A stretch of 64,000 nucleotides of DNA from Quadrisphaera granulorum (GCF_003149145.1 NZ_QGDQ01000001.1:372001-436000), one strand, 5' to 3'. Counted from the first letter of the stretch, positions 44,179 through 53,887 are shown. A program made the numbers and translations. Notes: generated by a model from the letters alone, not told the origin.

Positions 44179-44204
44179 CGACGGTGGCGAGGGACGAACG
44201 GTGA
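44175..44204 (+). CDS. Nine-codon micro-ORF bridging rimM and trmD
   Basis: ATG at 44175 overlaps the rimM stop (ATGA); the frame reads MTTVARDER and its TGA overlaps the trmD GTG (GTGA). Ribosomes finishing rimM could translate this and restart on trmD. It may have no function beyond coupling, or be chance. Confidence 0.35.
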   Translation: MTTVARDER

Positions 44205-45049
44205 GGATCGACGTCGTCTCGATCTTCCCCGAGTACCTCTCGCCGCTGGACCTCTCCCTCATCGGCAAGGCCCGCGCCTCTGGTCTGCTCGACCTCCACG
44301 TGCACGACCTGCGCAGCTGGACTACCGACCGCCACCGCACCGTCGACGACGCCCCCCTCGGCGGCGGCGCCGGCATGGTCATGCGCCCCGAGCCGTGGGC
44401 CGCAGCGCTGGCGGCGGTCCGTAAGGCCGGGCGCGGCTCGCTGGAGGAGCCCGAGGCGGTGCCGCACCTGCTCGTGCCCAGCCCGGCTGGGGCGCCGTTC
44501 ACGCAGGCCATGGCGCACGAGCTGGCAGACGAGGCGTGGCTGGCGTTTGCGTGCGGGCGCTACGAGGGCATCGACGAGCGAGTGCTCGACGCCGCTGCCG
44601 AGCAGGGGCCGGTGACGCCCGTGAGCCTGGGCGACTACGTGCTCAACGGCGGCGAGGTGGCCGTCCTGGCGATCGTCGAGGCCGTCGCGCGGCTGCTTCC
44701 GGGGGTGCTCGGCAACCCTGAGAGCGTCGTGGAGGAATCCCACGCCCCCGCGACCGGCGGTCTGCTCGAGGCGCCCGTCTACACCCGCCCTGCCACCTGG
44801 GAGGGGCGTTCGGCCCCGGACGTGCTGCTCTCGGGGCACCACGCGAAGGTGGCTGCCTGGCGGCGCGAGCAATCGCTGCGGCGGACGGCGGCCCGCCGTC
44901 CCGACCTGCTCAGCCGCGTCGACGCCGCCCAGCTCACCCGTGCAGACATGGCCGTCCTCGGCGAGCTCGGCTGGGAGCGTGACGGTTCCCACCTGCGACC
45001 GACGGCTGCCCGCGAGGGCGAGCGGGCCTCGGAGGCTGTGGCAGACTAG
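44201..45049 (+). CDS. trmD: tRNA (guanine(37)-N1)-methyltransferase TrmD
   Basis: TrmD makes m1G37 in tRNA to prevent frameshifting. [13 protein letters not shown] opens the protein; [31 protein letters not shown] and [21 protein letters not shown] form the trefoil-knot SAM site. GTG at 44201, with an AGGGACG stretch upstream. It has 282 aa, slightly longer than the family because of a charged C-terminus. Confidence 0.96.
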   Translation: MRIDVVSIFPEYLSPLDLSLIGKARASGLLDLHVHDLRSWTTDRHRTVDDAPLGGGAGMVMRPEPWAAALAAVRKAGRGSLEEPEAVPHLLVPSPAGAPFTQAMAHELADEAWLAFACGRYEGIDERVLDAAAEQGPVTPVSLGDYVLNGGEVAVLAIVEAVARLLPGVLGNPESVVEESHAPATGGLLEAPVYTRPATWEGRSAPDVLLSGHHAKVAAWRREQSLRRTAARRPDLLSRVDAAQLTRADMAVLGELGWERDGSHLRPTAAREGERASEAVAD

Positions 45050-45207
45050 GTGGCCGTGCCGTGACCGGCGCCGCCCCTGCCACAGGGGGAGAGCGGCCGC
45101 CGGAGGGGAACCGGCACGACGACGGAACCAGACGCCGGCCCGCCCGCACACCGCGGCAGGCCCCATGGCGCGCGTGACCTGTGGCACCGCGGGAACGGAC
45201 ACCAACC

Positions 45208-45567
45208 GTGCACACTTTCGACGCTCTCGATGCCGCCTCGCTCCGCAGCGACCTGCCGTCCTTCGGCCCCGGCGACACCGTGAAGGTCAACGTCAAGGTC
45301 GTCGAGGGCAACCGCTCCCGCATCCAGGTCTTCCAGGGCGCGGTCATCCGCCGCTCCGGTGGCGGCGTCCGCGAGACGTTCACCGCCCGCAAGGTCAGCT
45401 TCGGCGTGGGCGTGGAGCGCACCTTCCCGCTGCACTCCCCGGCGATCGACTCCATCGAGGTCGTGACCCGCGGCGACGTGCGCCGCGCGAAGCTGTACTA
45501 CCTGCGCGACCTGCGCGGCAAGGCCGCCAAGATCAAGGAGAAGCGCGACACCCGCTCGGCCAGCTGA
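45208..45567 (+). CDS. rplS: 50S ribosomal protein bL19
   Basis: Large-subunit protein: [38 protein letters not shown] and [19 protein letters not shown] are diagnostic. I chose the GTG at 45208, which gives the normal 119-residue protein; the frame is open 27 bp further upstream. The 158-bp gap after trmD may hold its own leader; I could not identify a regulatory structure there. A strong terminator follows. Confidence 0.95.
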   Translation: MHTFDALDAASLRSDLPSFGPGDTVKVNVKVVEGNRSRIQVFQGAVIRRSGGGVRETFTARKVSFGVGVERTFPLHSPAIDSIEVVTRGDVRRAKLYYLRDLRGKAAKIKEKRDTRSAS

Positions 45568-45594
45568 GCCGGCGGCCTCGAGCCACCAGCGCAC

Positions 45595-45628
45595 CGGAGG
45601 CCCGGTCCGTCTACGGACCGGGCCTCCG
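45595..45628 (+). terminator. Strong terminator after rplS
   Basis: A 15-bp perfect stem (left arm 45595-45609, right arm 45614-45628, core GGAGGCCCGGTCCG) closes a 4-nt TCTA loop 28 bp after the rplS stop. No T-tract. Confidence 0.85.
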
Positions 45629-45672
45629 TCGTCCCCGGACGGATCGCCCATCGATCGTCCAGGACAGCGACA

Positions 45673-45678
45673 TAGCCT
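45673..45678 (+). promoter_or_regulatory. Candidate -10 of lepB
   Basis: TAGCCT just downstream of the rplS terminator. A transcript starting near 45685 would have a leader of about 43 nt and use GGAGGA before the lepB GTG. Confidence 0.5.
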
Positions 45679-45727
45679 TCCCCGGTCCGGGGCGAGCCCC
45701 GCGGGACCCCAGCACGCCGGAGGACGA

Positions 45728-46486
45728 GTGGTCGACCAGCAGGCACGGCATGAAGCCCCGCCCCCCGAGGAGCCGAACGCCCGATCGCGCTCGCGCGGAC
45801 CCCTGGCAGGTCTGGTCGCGGCGGTGCGCGAAGCGGCCATCGTCGTCGTCGCCGCTCTCCTGCTCTCCCTGCTCGTGAAGACCTTCCTCGTGCAGGCGTT
45901 CTACATCCCGTCGGAGTCCATGGAGAACACCCTCCTGCGGGGTGACCGCGTGCTCGTCAGCCAACTCACCCCGGGGCCGTTCGACCTGCAGCGCGGCGAC
46001 GTCGTGGTCTTCGAGGACCCGGGCGGCTGGCTCCAGCCGGAGCCCGAGGCCGACCACGGGGCCGTCGGTAACGCCCTCGTCGACGTCCTGACCTTCGTCG
46101 GGGTCCTCCCCTCGAACTCCGGGCAGCACCTCATCAAGCGCGTCATCGGCCTGCCGGGAGACCGGGTCGTGTGCTGTGACGCGCAGGGCCGCACCACGGT
46201 CAACGGCACCCCCCTGCAGGAAGACTTCCTCAAGCCCGGCTCGATCTCCAGCGAGATCGACTTCGACGTCACCGTCCCGGCCGGCTCGCTGTGGGTCGAG
46301 GGCGACAACCGGCAGGACTCCGGCGATTCGCGCTACCACCAACAGCTCCCGCAGGGAGGGGCGGTGCCGATCGACGACGTCGTCGGGCGCGCCGTGGTGG
46401 TGGTGTGGCCGTTCGACAGGCTCTCCTGGCTCGGTCGGCACCCGGAGGCGTTCGCCGGGGTGCCCGCCCCCTCCGCCGGTGGCTGA
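45728..46486 (+). CDS. lepB: Type I signal peptidase
   Basis: LepB cleaves signal peptides outside the membrane. A basic, Pro-rich N-terminus is followed by a membrane helix (about residues 36-56), then [11 protein letters not shown] with the catalytic Ser, and [14 protein letters not shown] with the catalytic Lys; [11 protein letters not shown] is the C-terminal family box. It has 252 aa. GTG preceded by GGAGGACGA. It overlaps rnhB by 8 bp. Confidence 0.95.
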   Translation: MVDQQARHEAPPPEEPNARSRSRGPLAGLVAAVREAAIVVVAALLLSLLVKTFLVQAFYIPSESMENTLLRGDRVLVSQLTPGPFDLQRGDVVVFEDPGGWLQPEPEADHGAVGNALVDVLTFVGVLPSNSGQHLIKRVIGLPGDRVVCCDAQGRTTVNGTPLQEDFLKPGSISSEIDFDVTVPAGSLWVEGDNRQDSGDSRYHQQLPQGGAVPIDDVVGRAVVVVWPFDRLSWLGRHPEAFAGVPAPSAGG

Positions 46487-47309
46487 GCGAGCGGCCGGGC
46501 GAGCGGTGGGGCGGGTGCGGCCCCGTACCGCGGCGCCCACGCTGCGTCGCGAGCGCGAGCTGCTGCGGTCCGGGCACGCGCTCGTCGCGGGGATCGACGA
46601 GGTGGGCCGCGGCTCGCTGGCCGGCCCGGTGACCGTCGGCGTCGTCGTCGTCGAGCTGTCCACCCGCAGTGCCCCCGTCGGCCTGCGCGATTCCAAACTG
46701 CTCACCCCGGCCGCGCGCGAGGCGCTCGTGCCCGCGCTGCAGCGCTGGGCTCCCGCGTGGGCGGTGGGCCACGCGTCGGCGGCCGAGGTCGACGCGCTGG
46801 GCATCCTGCGGGCGCTGCGGCTCGCGGGCACGCGCGCTCTGCGCCAGCTGCCGGCGCTGCCGGACCTGGCCCTGCTCGACGGCGACTACGACTGGCTCAA
46901 CCGGCCGCCCGCCCCGCCGGAGACCGCCTGCCCGGCGCTCGAGGCACACGTCCCGGTGGTGACGCAGATTAAGGGAGATCTGCGCTGCGCGGCCGTGGCG
47001 GCGGCGTCGGTGCTGGCCAAGGTGGAGCGCGACGCGCTGATGACGGCGCTGGACACCGAGTACCCGGGGTACGGCTGGGCCGGCAACAAGGGGTACAGCG
47101 CCCCCGAGCACCTGGCGGCGCTGCGCCAGCTCGGGCCGTGCGCGCAGCACCGCCGTAGCTGGCGGCTGCCGGGCGTGCCACAGGCAGCGAGGGTTGCGTC
47201 GTCGCCGCTGGCCGAGCAGCTCGACCTGCTCGCCGCGGTGGACGGCGCCGACGCGTCGGCGGCGCGCCAGCGGGGGACAGGCGCGGAGCTGTCGGAGCGG
47301 GGTGCATGA
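46479..47309 (+). CDS. rnhB: Ribonuclease HII
   Basis: RNase HII removes ribonucleotides from DNA. The first catalytic acidic pair is in [15 protein letters not shown]; others follow in LLDGDYDWL and in [15 protein letters not shown]. An N-terminal Arg-rich extension of about 35 residues, and a C-terminal extension after WRLPGVP, lengthen it to 276 aa. The GTG at 46479 overlaps lepB. Confidence 0.93.
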   Translation: MAERAAGRAVGRVRPRTAAPTLRRERELLRSGHALVAGIDEVGRGSLAGPVTVGVVVVELSTRSAPVGLRDSKLLTPAAREALVPALQRWAPAWAVGHASAAEVDALGILRALRLAGTRALRQLPALPDLALLDGDYDWLNRPPAPPETACPALEAHVPVVTQIKGDLRCAAVAAASVLAKVERDALMTALDTEYPGYGWAGNKGYSAPEHLAALRQLGPCAQHRRSWRLPGVPQAARVASSPLAEQLDLLAAVDGADASAARQRGTGAELSERGA

Positions 47310-47318
47310 TGAGCGGCG

Positions 47319-47642
47319 ATGAGCGCTGAGGACCTCGAGGACTACGAGACCGAGATGGAGCTCGCGCTCTACCGCGAGTACCGCGACGTCGTCGGGCTCT
47401 TCTCCTACGTGGTGGAGACCGAACGGCGCTTCTACCTGGCCAACTCGGTGGATCTGCGGCCCCGCACCACCGACGGCGAGGTGTGGTTCGAGCTCGTCCT
47501 GTCCGACGCGTGGGTGTGGGACGTCTACCGCTCCGCACGGTTCGTGAAGACGGTCCGCGTGGTGACGTTCAAGGACGTCAACGTGGAGGAGCTGTCCAAG
47601 AGCGACCTCGAGGTGCCCAAGCCCGAAGGCTTCCCCGGCTGA
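47319..47642 (+). CDS. DUF2469 family protein
   Basis: A 107-residue acidic protein, strongly conserved in actinobacteria between rnhB and yraN; function unknown to me. Conserved stretches are EDLEDYETEMELALYREYRD, VETERRFYLAN and FKDVNVEELSKSDLEVP. It contains no cysteine or membrane helix. Start is ATG, 9 nt after rnhB. Confidence 0.92.
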   Translation: MSAEDLEDYETEMELALYREYRDVVGLFSYVVETERRFYLANSVDLRPRTTDGEVWFELVLSDAWVWDVYRSARFVKTVRVVTFKDVNVEELSKSDLEVPKPEGFPG

Positions 47643-47723
47643 TCGTCCTGGGCCCCGGAGGCGCGCGCGAGCGCGTCGTCCGCCCACAGGGGCGCTACGC
47701 CCCGGCTCCGTCCACAGGCTGCC

Positions 47724-48209
47724 GTGATCGGCGCGGTGGTGGTCCGCCGCTGCGGGCAGCGTGGCTGCCCGGAGGTGGTCGTCGTGGCCGGAGCGGAACA
47801 GGGTGCAGGCACCGAGGTGGGTGCCCGTGTGGAGGAGCTGTCGCGCCTCGAGGTGGGGCGGTGCGGTGAGCGGATCGCGGAGGCGCACCTGGTCGCCGCC
47901 GGAGCGCGGGTGCTCGACCGGAACTGGCGGTGCCGCCTCGGGGAGCTCGACCTCGTGGTCCTCGACGGCGACGTGGTCGTCGGGGTGGAGGTGCGCACCC
48001 GCCGCACGACGTCGGCGGGTACGCCCCTGGAGTCGGTGACACCGCGGAAGGTGGCGCGCCTGCGGCGGCTGCTCGGCGCCTGGTGCGCGGAGCACCCGGC
48101 GGCAGGGCGCGGCGGGTGCGGTGGGCGGCTCCGGCTCGACGTCGTGGGGGTGCTTCTCGCTGAAGGGACCACGCCCGAGGTGCAGCACGTGCGCGGGATC
48201 GACAGGTGA
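47724..48209 (+). CDS. YraN (UPF0102) family nuclease-like protein
   Basis: The UPF0102 family has a restriction-endonuclease-like fold, often beside comM and dprA. The core VGRCGERIAEAHLVAAGARV, LDRNWRCRLGELDLVVLDG and VVGVEVRTRRTTSAGTPLES is present; the usual VEVK motif reads VEVR here. The N-terminus is about 40 residues longer than the family, so the true start is probably one of the internal GTG codons near 47780-47830. It overlaps comM by GTGA. Confidence 0.85.
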   Translation: MIGAVVVRRCGQRGCPEVVVVAGAEQGAGTEVGARVEELSRLEVGRCGERIAEAHLVAAGARVLDRNWRCRLGELDLVVLDGDVVVGVEVRTRRTTSAGTPLESVTPRKVARLRRLLGAWCAEHPAAGRGGCGGRLRLDVVGVLLAEGTTPEVQHVRGIDR

Positions 48210-49780
48210 GCGTCGGACGTTCCCTGGCGGTGGCGCTGCTCGGGCTGGCCGGTCACCTCGTGGAGGTCGAGGCCGACGTCACCGCTGGTCTGCCCGCGTT
48301 CGTCCTCACGGGTCTGCCCGACGCCGCCCTGGTGGAATCGCGCGACAGGGTGCGCGCTGCGCTGCGCAACGCCGGTCTGGCGCTGGCCGACCGACGCGTG
48401 GTGGTCAACCTCTCCCCGGCGTCGCTGCCCAAGCAGGGCGCCTCCTTCGACCTGGCGGTAGCCGCCGCGCTCCTCGCGGCCCAGCGCAGCGTGCGCGGCG
48501 CCCTCGCCGCCCAGGCGCTGCACCTGGGGGAGCTCGGCCTGGACGGGTGGGTTCGCCCGGTCCGCGGGGTGCTGCCCGCGGTGCTGGCGGCGAGCTCCCA
48601 GGGCGTGCGCCGCGCCGTCGTCCCCGCCGCCAACGCCGCCGAGGCCGCGCTGGTGCCGGGCGTGGAGGTGGTGCCGGTCGAGCACCTTGGAGACCTCGTG
48701 CGAGCCCACGGAGGAGAGCTGGTGGCTGCGCCGCCGCGCGGGGCCGGGCGCGCTACCCTCGTCGGCGGGCAGCCTGGCGCACCCGGTGCCGACGGGACCG
48801 CATCGGCGGACCTGTCCGACGTCGTAGGTCAGGCCGACGCGCTCGACGCGCTGCGGGTGGCCGCCGCCGGTGGCCACCACCTGCTGCTCACGGGACCGCC
48901 GGGCGCGGGGAAGTCGATGCTCGCGGCGCGTCTGCCCGGCGTGCTGCCGCCGCTCAGCGAGGCCGAGGCGGTCGAGGTGACCGCCGTCCACTCGCTGTCG
49001 GGCACCTTCGACCCCGCCCGCGGCCTGCTGGACCGGCCGCCCTTCGAGGCGCCGCACCACACGGCCTCCGCGGCAGCGGTGCTCGGAGGCGGGTCGCTGG
49101 TGCCCTCCCCGGGGGCGGTGTCGCGGGCGCACCGCGGGGTGCTGCTGCTGGACGAGGGCCCCGAGTTCGATCGGCGCGTGCTCGAGGGGCTGCGCCAGCC
49201 GCTGGAGGACGGCGAGGTGGTGATCGCCCGGGCGCGGGGCACTGCGAGGTTCCCCGCGCGGTTCCAGCTCGTCTGCACGTCCAACCCGTGCCCGTGCGGT
49301 CGGGGCATCGACAAGGGCCTGTCCTGCCGGTGTACACCCCAGGAGCAGCGGCGCTACCGCAACCGCCTGTCGGGCCCGCTGCTCGACCGGGTGGACCTTC
49401 AGGTGACCGTCGCGCCGGTCTCCCGCACGGAGCTCGACGCCGCCGAGCGCGGCACCTCGCCGACGCCCCGTCCGACCTCGGCGCAGGTGGCCGCGCAGGT
49501 CGCCGCCGCCCGGGGCGCGGCCGCGGAGCGGCTGCGCGGCACGCCGTGGCGCTGCAACGGCGAGGTGCCCGGGCGGCACCTGCGCGGACCCCTGCGGCTG
49601 CCGTCCGCCGCCGTCCGCACCGCGATGGTCCGTCTCGACGAGGGCGAGCTGACGCTGCGCGGCCTCGACAGGGTCTTGCGGGTCTCGTGGACCTTGGCCG
49701 ATCTTGCTGGCCGGGCCCAGCCGGGGGCCGAGGACGTCGAGCGTGCGCTCTCGTGGCGACTGCCGTGGGCCGTCGCATGA
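48206..49780 (+). CDS. comM: ComM/YifB-family Mg-chelatase-like AAA+ protein
   Basis: ComM is an AAA+ helicase that promotes branch migration in transformation in other bacteria. The N-terminal Lon-like domain has EVEADVTAGLPAFVLTGLPD and VVVNLSPASLPKQGASFDLA; the AAA+ domain has LLLTGPPGAGKSMLAARLPG (Walker A), FEAPHHTASAAAVLGGG and GVLLLDEGPEFDRRVLEGLR (Walker B). Zinc-like cysteines in SNPCPCGRGIDKGLSCRC. 524 aa. The first of three coupled DNA-handling genes with dprA and xerC. Confidence 0.93.
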   Translation: MSVGRSLAVALLGLAGHLVEVEADVTAGLPAFVLTGLPDAALVESRDRVRAALRNAGLALADRRVVVNLSPASLPKQGASFDLAVAAALLAAQRSVRGALAAQALHLGELGLDGWVRPVRGVLPAVLAASSQGVRRAVVPAANAAEAALVPGVEVVPVEHLGDLVRAHGGELVAAPPRGAGRATLVGGQPGAPGADGTASADLSDVVGQADALDALRVAAAGGHHLLLTGPPGAGKSMLAARLPGVLPPLSEAEAVEVTAVHSLSGTFDPARGLLDRPPFEAPHHTASAAAVLGGGSLVPSPGAVSRAHRGVLLLDEGPEFDRRVLEGLRQPLEDGEVVIARARGTARFPARFQLVCTSNPCPCGRGIDKGLSCRCTPQEQRRYRNRLSGPLLDRVDLQVTVAPVSRTELDAAERGTSPTPRPTSAQVAAQVAAARGAAAERLRGTPWRCNGEVPGRHLRGPLRLPSAAVRTAMVRLDEGELTLRGLDRVLRVSWTLADLAGRAQPGAEDVERALSWRLPWAVA

Positions 49781-50991
49781 CCGGATGGCAGCAGGTGCTC
49801 CCGCTCGGGGCCGGCGCGTCGCTTCCTCGCTGGGTGGCCGACGCGCGCCTTGCCCAGCTCGCCTGGTCTCGCCTGGCCGAGCCCGAGGACCTCGAGGCCC
49901 GCCGCTTCGTCGGGCACCGGGGGCCGAGTGCGGCGCTGGAGCGGCTCGCCTCCCCGGCACCCGTCAGCGCAGCCGAGTGCTTCGAGGGGGAGTCCGTCGA
50001 GCGGTTGCGGCGGGGCCTGGCGCGCTGGGCCAGCCGCTGGGACCAGACCGACCCCGAGCGCGACCTCGACCGCCTCCACGCGCTCGGCGGACGTGTCGTG
50101 CTGCCCGGCGATGCCGAGTGGCCGGACGGGCTCGCCTTGCTCGACGGCGACGAGCCGTTCGCCCTCTGGGTGCGCGGGCCGCTCGACCTCGCCGCGGCGT
50201 GCGAGCGGAGCATCGCCGTCGTCGGAGCGCGCGCCGCCACCGCCTACGGCGAGCGGATCGCCTCGCAGCTGGGGATCGGGCTGGGAGACGCCGGAGCTAC
50301 GACCATCTCCGGCGCGGCGCTCGGCATCGACGGCGCCGCGCACCGCGGCGCCCTCGCATCCGGGGGACCGACGGTGGCGGTGCTCGCCTGCGGGGTCGAC
50401 AGGGCCTACCCGCCCTCTCACGCCGCGCTGCTGCGGGCGCTGTGCGAGGAGGGCCTCGTGGTCAGCGAGCTCCCGCCCGGCTCCAGCCCGATGAAGCGGC
50501 GGTTCCTGCAGCGGAACCGGCTCATCGCGGCTGCAGCGGGAGCCACCGTGGTGGTGGAGGCCGGATGGCGGTCGGGGGCGCTGTCCACGGCGAACCGGGC
50601 GCAGATGATCGGAAAGCCCATCGGCGCCGTGCCCGGGCCGATCACTTCGCCTAGCTCGGAGGGGTGCCATCGGCTGCTGCGTCGCGAAGCGGTGTGCATC
50701 ACCGACGCCTCCGAGGCGCTGCAGCTGTTGAAGATCACACGCGCCGACCCGGAGCGTCCCGTGCCGGCCCGACCTCACGACGGGTTGTCGGACCTGGCGG
50801 GCCGCGTGCTCGACGCGGTCCCCCTGCTCGACCCGCGCAGCGCCCAGAGCATCGTCGGCGCTGCCGGGCTGCCCCTCGAGGAGGTGCGCGCGGGGCTGGA
50901 GGACCTCGTGATGCACGGGCTCGTGGTGCCCGAGGGTGGCGGGTGGCGGCGTGCCCCGCTTGAGGAGCCCCCCACCGGTCGCGGACAGTGA
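49777..50991 (+). CDS. dprA: DNA-processing protein DprA
   Basis: DprA protects incoming single-stranded DNA and loads RecA. The Rossmann-type core contains [53 protein letters not shown] and [15 protein letters not shown]. An N-terminal extension (about 130 residues) and a winged-helix C-terminal domain complete 404 aa. ATG overlaps comM as ATGA. The presence of comM-dprA does not prove natural competence, since actinobacteria keep both widely. Confidence 0.93.
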   Translation: MTGWQQVLPLGAGASLPRWVADARLAQLAWSRLAEPEDLEARRFVGHRGPSAALERLASPAPVSAAECFEGESVERLRRGLARWASRWDQTDPERDLDRLHALGGRVVLPGDAEWPDGLALLDGDEPFALWVRGPLDLAAACERSIAVVGARAATAYGERIASQLGIGLGDAGATTISGAALGIDGAAHRGALASGGPTVAVLACGVDRAYPPSHAALLRALCEEGLVVSELPPGSSPMKRRFLQRNRLIAAAAGATVVVEAGWRSGALSTANRAQMIGKPIGAVPGPITSPSSEGCHRLLRREAVCITDASEALQLLKITRADPERPVPARPHDGLSDLAGRVLDAVPLLDPRSAQSIVGAAGLPLEEVRAGLEDLVMHGLVVPEGGGWRRAPLEEPPTGRGQ

Positions 50992-50995
50992 GCGG

Positions 50996-51904
50996 ATGGG
51001 TGAGACGAGCGAGGACTGGCCGCAGCTGTTCTGTCGGCACCTGGAGCTCGAGCGCGGGGCTTCGCCGGCCACCACGCGCGCCTACACCGCCGACCTGTCC
51101 TCCCTCCAGGAGCACCTGCACGCCACCGGTACCGACCTCGCGGGCCTGTCCCTGGCTGATCTCCGGTCCTGGCTCGGAGCCCAGGCCGCCGCCGGTGCGG
51201 CGCGCTCGACGTTGGCGCGGCGGACCTCCGCGGTCCGCAGCTTCACCGCCTGGGCCGTGCGGACCGGACGGCTGCCTGCCGACCCCGCGCTGAGGCTGCG
51301 CTCGCCGACCCCGAACCGCACCCTGCCGACCGTGCTGCGCGCCGACCAGGCCGGCCGCCTCATGGACCTCGCCGCCGTGCGCGCCGACGACGACGACCCC
51401 GCCCACCTGCGCGACCGCGCCGCCGCCGAGCTGCTGTACGCCAGCGGCATCCGCGTGAGCGAGCTCGTCGGGCTCGACGTCGACGACGTCGACAGGGAGC
51501 GGCGCACGCTGCGCGTGCTCGGCAAGGGCTCCAAGGAGCGGGTCGTGCCCTACGGCCAGCCCGCAGACCGGGCCGTGGGCGAGTACCTCGAGCGGGGCCG
51601 TCCGCGACTCGCCACGCCCGGGTCGCCACCGGCTCTGCTGCTCGGCGCGCGCGGCGGCCGCTGGGACCAGCGCCAGGTGCGGGAGGTGGTCCACGCGCTG
51701 CTCAGGGGCCTGGGGGAGGGCGTCGACGCCGCCCCTCACGCGTTGCGCCACACGGCTGCAACGCACCTGCTGGACGGGGGCGCGGACCTGAGATCCGTCC
51801 AGGAGATGCTCGGCCACGCTAGCCTGGCGACCACGCAGGTCTACACCCACGTCTCGGTCGAGCGCCTGCGGCGAAGCTACGAACAGGCCCACCCGCGGGC
51901 GTGA
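50996..51904 (+). CDS. xerC: Tyrosine recombinase XerC
   Basis: XerC resolves chromosome dimers at dif with XerD. The N-terminal SAM-like domain ([19 protein letters not shown]) is followed by the catalytic domain: [18 protein letters not shown] with the first Arg, the Lys region [26 protein letters not shown] (HxxR), [15 protein letters not shown] with the His and nucleophilic Tyr. It has 302 aa. The ATG at 50996 follows the dprA stop by 4 nt. XerC rather than XerD is inferred from position. Confidence 0.92.
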   Translation: MGETSEDWPQLFCRHLELERGASPATTRAYTADLSSLQEHLHATGTDLAGLSLADLRSWLGAQAAAGAARSTLARRTSAVRSFTAWAVRTGRLPADPALRLRSPTPNRTLPTVLRADQAGRLMDLAAVRADDDDPAHLRDRAAAELLYASGIRVSELVGLDVDDVDRERRTLRVLGKGSKERVVPYGQPADRAVGEYLERGRPRLATPGSPPALLLGARGGRWDQRQVREVVHALLRGLGEGVDAAPHALRHTAATHLLDGGADLRSVQEMLGHASLATTQVYTHVSVERLRRSYEQAHPRA

Positions 51905-51955
51905 GCGCCCCGGACGGCGCCCCGGGGAGCCCCGTCCGGGAGAGGCAGGGGAAAC

Positions 51956-52855
51956 ATGACCAAAGCAGCTCCCGTGACAGCGCCCCCGGCGCCCACGATC
52001 ACCACCACCGAGGAGCCCGCGCCCGTCGTGCGCGCGCCACGGCTCAGCTCGAGGTTGGCGACGAAGGGTGCCGACCCGGAGGCCGTCGCCCGCAACGAAG
52101 CGCTCCTGCGCGACCTGTGGCAGCGCTTCAAGGACCACGGAGACCCGGTGGTTCGCGAGCGGCTGATCCTCCACTACGCGCCGCTGGTGAAGTACGTGGC
52201 CGGTCGCGTCGCCGTCGGCCTGCCCGCCAACGTCGACCAGGCCGACCTCGTCTCCTACGGCGTCTTCGGGCTCATCGACGCGATCGAGAAGTTCGACCTC
52301 GAGCGCGCCATCAAATTCGAGACCTACGCGATCACCCGCATCCGCGGCGCCATCATCGACGAGCTGCGCGCTATGGACTGGATCCCGCGCTCGGTGCGCA
52401 GCAAGGCACGCGACGTCGAGCGCGCCTACGCGGCACTGGAGTCCGAGCTGCACCGCACCCCCACCGAGCCGGAGGTCGCGGCGCGGATGGGGATCTCTCT
52501 CAGGGACCTCCACGCGATCTTCAGCCAGGTCTCCTACGTCAACGTCGTGGCGCTCGACGAGCTGCTCGGCGTATCGGGGGAGAAGGGCGAGTCGCTCTCC
52601 CTGGGCGACACGCTCAAGGACACCCGCGTCGAGGACCCGGTCACCGCGTTCGAGAACGAGGAGACCAAGTACCTCCTGTCCCGGGTCATCGACCAGCTTC
52701 CCGAGCGCGAGAAGATCGTGGTGACGCTCTACTACTACGAGAACCTCACCCTCTCGGAGATCGGCAAGGTGCTCGGCGTGACCGAGTCGCGCGTGTGCCA
52801 GATGCACACGAAGGCGGTCGTGGCGATGCGCGCCAAGCTCGCCGAGGCCAGCTGA
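51956..52855 (+). CDS. whiG: WhiG/FliA-type sigma factor
   Basis: A sigma-28 class factor: sporulation sigma in streptomycetes, flagellar sigma in motile actinomycetes. Region 2 has [23 protein letters not shown] and [17 protein letters not shown], region 2.4 [23 protein letters not shown], then region 3 and region 4 with [37 protein letters not shown]. It has 299 aa. The ATG has AGGGGAAAC upstream. Its position between xerC and M23/rpsB matches whiG of Streptomyces; the role here is unproved. Confidence 0.93.
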   Translation: MTKAAPVTAPPAPTITTTEEPAPVVRAPRLSSRLATKGADPEAVARNEALLRDLWQRFKDHGDPVVRERLILHYAPLVKYVAGRVAVGLPANVDQADLVSYGVFGLIDAIEKFDLERAIKFETYAITRIRGAIIDELRAMDWIPRSVRSKARDVERAYAALESELHRTPTEPEVAARMGISLRDLHAIFSQVSYVNVVALDELLGVSGEKGESLSLGDTLKDTRVEDPVTAFENEETKYLLSRVIDQLPEREKIVVTLYYYENLTLSEIGKVLGVTESRVCQMHTKAVVAMRAKLAEAS

Positions 52856-52858
52856 GCG

Positions 52859-53488
52859 TCATCTGATCGCGGGGCCGGTGTCCCTGCGCGTGCCCCAGCC
52901 GGGAACCGGCAGCAGCACCACCCGCGGGCGGAGCAGAGTCAGCGGGTCCAGGTAGCGCGTCTGCGTTCCCGAGCCCGTTCGCACGCCCCAGTGGAGGCAC
53001 GACGTAGGGGCGCAGTGCGCGGAGCTTGCCTCCGCCTGTACCGTGCCCACCGGTTGCCCGCGCTCCACGCGGTCTCCCACGCGGACCGTGCTGTCCACAG
53101 GTTCGAGGGTGGCGCGCCACCCCGACGACGACCTGATGCTCAGCACGCCACGGCCGGCGATCCCGCCCCCGGCCACCACCACGCCACTCACGGGCGCCAG
53201 CACGGTCTGTCCCGCAGCCGCCGCCAGGTCCACCCCGCGGTGCCCCGGCTGCCACGGCCGGCCGGGCAGCGACGCGCGGCGCAGCACGGTCGGGGGACCG
53301 GCGGCATCGTCCAGGGGCCACCACCAGCGAGCGGTCGCTGGTGCGCTCGTCGGCGGGCTTGCCTGCGCTGCCGGCGCGGTGAGCGGGAGAAGCCCCGAGA
53401 TCACGACGACGACGAGCAGCGCGAGCGGCGCGCGCGGCGCGCGCGGCGCGCGCCACGACGACGGAGTGCCGGAGGGGACGGGGGTCAC
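52859..53488 (-). CDS. Secreted M23 (LytM-type) metallopeptidase-like protein
   Basis: A peptidoglycan endopeptidase or activator of the M23 family. The signal peptide has a RAPRAPRAP basic region then LALLVVVVISGLLPLTAPAAQA. The domain has HRGVDLAAAAGQTVLAPVSG (HxxxD) and ends with CAPTSCLHWGVR, where the usual HxH keeps its second His but not its first, as in actinobacterial neighbours of rpsB. GTG at 53488 gives 209 aa; the longer antisense frame upstream is not coding. It is convergent with whiG, only 3 bp apart. Confidence 0.85.
   Translation of the reverse strand: MTPVPSGTPSSWRAPRAPRAPLALLVVVVISGLLPLTAPAAQASPPTSAPATARWWWPLDDAAGPPTVLRRASLPGRPWQPGHRGVDLAAAAGQTVLAPVSGVVVAGGGIAGRGVLSIRSSSGWRATLEPVDSTVRVGDRVERGQPVGTVQAEASSAHCAPTSCLHWGVRTGSGTQTRYLDPLTLLRPRVVLLPVPGWGTRRDTGPAIR
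53427..53453. repeat. Three perfect 9-bp repeats in the M23 signal peptide
   Basis: The unit GGCGCGCGC is repeated three times head to tail. Read on the minus strand it encodes RAP three times, the positively charged n-region before the hydrophobic core. Confidence 0.85.
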
Positions 53489-53538
53489 CCCGCGAGGCTG
53501 CCCCGCCCGACGTCGCCGCCGCCCGCTCCGACCGCTCC

Positions 53539-53649
53539 CTGTGGACAGGCGGCACGCGGCTCCGCGCACCTGTGGACAGCGCTGTGGACGACGCCTGGAA
53601 CGAGCTGCGGGCGGCCCTGTGGAGGGCCCTGTCGATGGCGCTGTGGACG
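53539..53649 (+). other. Cluster of five DnaA-box-like sites
   Basis: CTGTGGA occurs five times in 111 bp, all in the same direction (53539, 53570, 53582, 53617, 53641). The complements of the 9-mers are CTGTCCACA (twice), TCGTCCACA, CCCTCCACA and CCGTCCACA, each fitting the relaxed streptomycete DnaA box as I recall it, YYVTCCACA. A sixth CTGTCCACA lies at about 53091 in the opposite orientation within the M23 gene. Confidence 0.5.
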
Positions 53650-53682
53650 GGCCAGCGGTCCGGGGGGTCCTGCGGGTCCGCG

Positions 53683-53688
53683 TAGGAT
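53683..53688 (+). promoter_or_regulatory. Candidate -10 of the rpsB-tsf operon
   Basis: TAGGAT with a weak -35 region. Transcription near 53695 would give a leader of about 190 nt, long enough for S2 feedback control; the final part GAGAGGAGTG serves as ribosome binding site. Confidence 0.45.
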
Positions 53689-53887
53689 GGGTCACGGCCG
53701 GTCTCGCGACCGGTACTTCGCGTGCCCGCACACCGCCTCGCGGCGGGGTGCGCCACCTCGGTCCCGGAGCTCCGGGCGGTGGCGCTCCGCAGGCACCAGG
53801 GCTGCGGCCGGACCCGGACCACAGCAAGAACCGAGATGAGCCCTGTGCCGGGAAGCGAACCCGGTCCGGGGTTGAGAGGAGTGCGGC

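Larger units (their letters stand above)
53489..53887. other. 399-bp intergenic region between the M23 gene and rpsB
   Basis: No gene is evident. It holds a same-orientation cluster of TGTGGA-type sites (53539-53649), a candidate rpsB promoter (53683-53688), and a leader of about 190 nt before rpsB with several GC-rich inverted repeats, for example GGCCGGTCTCGCGACCGG just after the -10. Confidence 0.8.

Noticed and set aside
53539-53649. Replication origin
   Set aside because: No dnaA, dnaN or gyrase genes, no AT-rich stretch, and all sites in one direction; housekeeping translation genes surround it.
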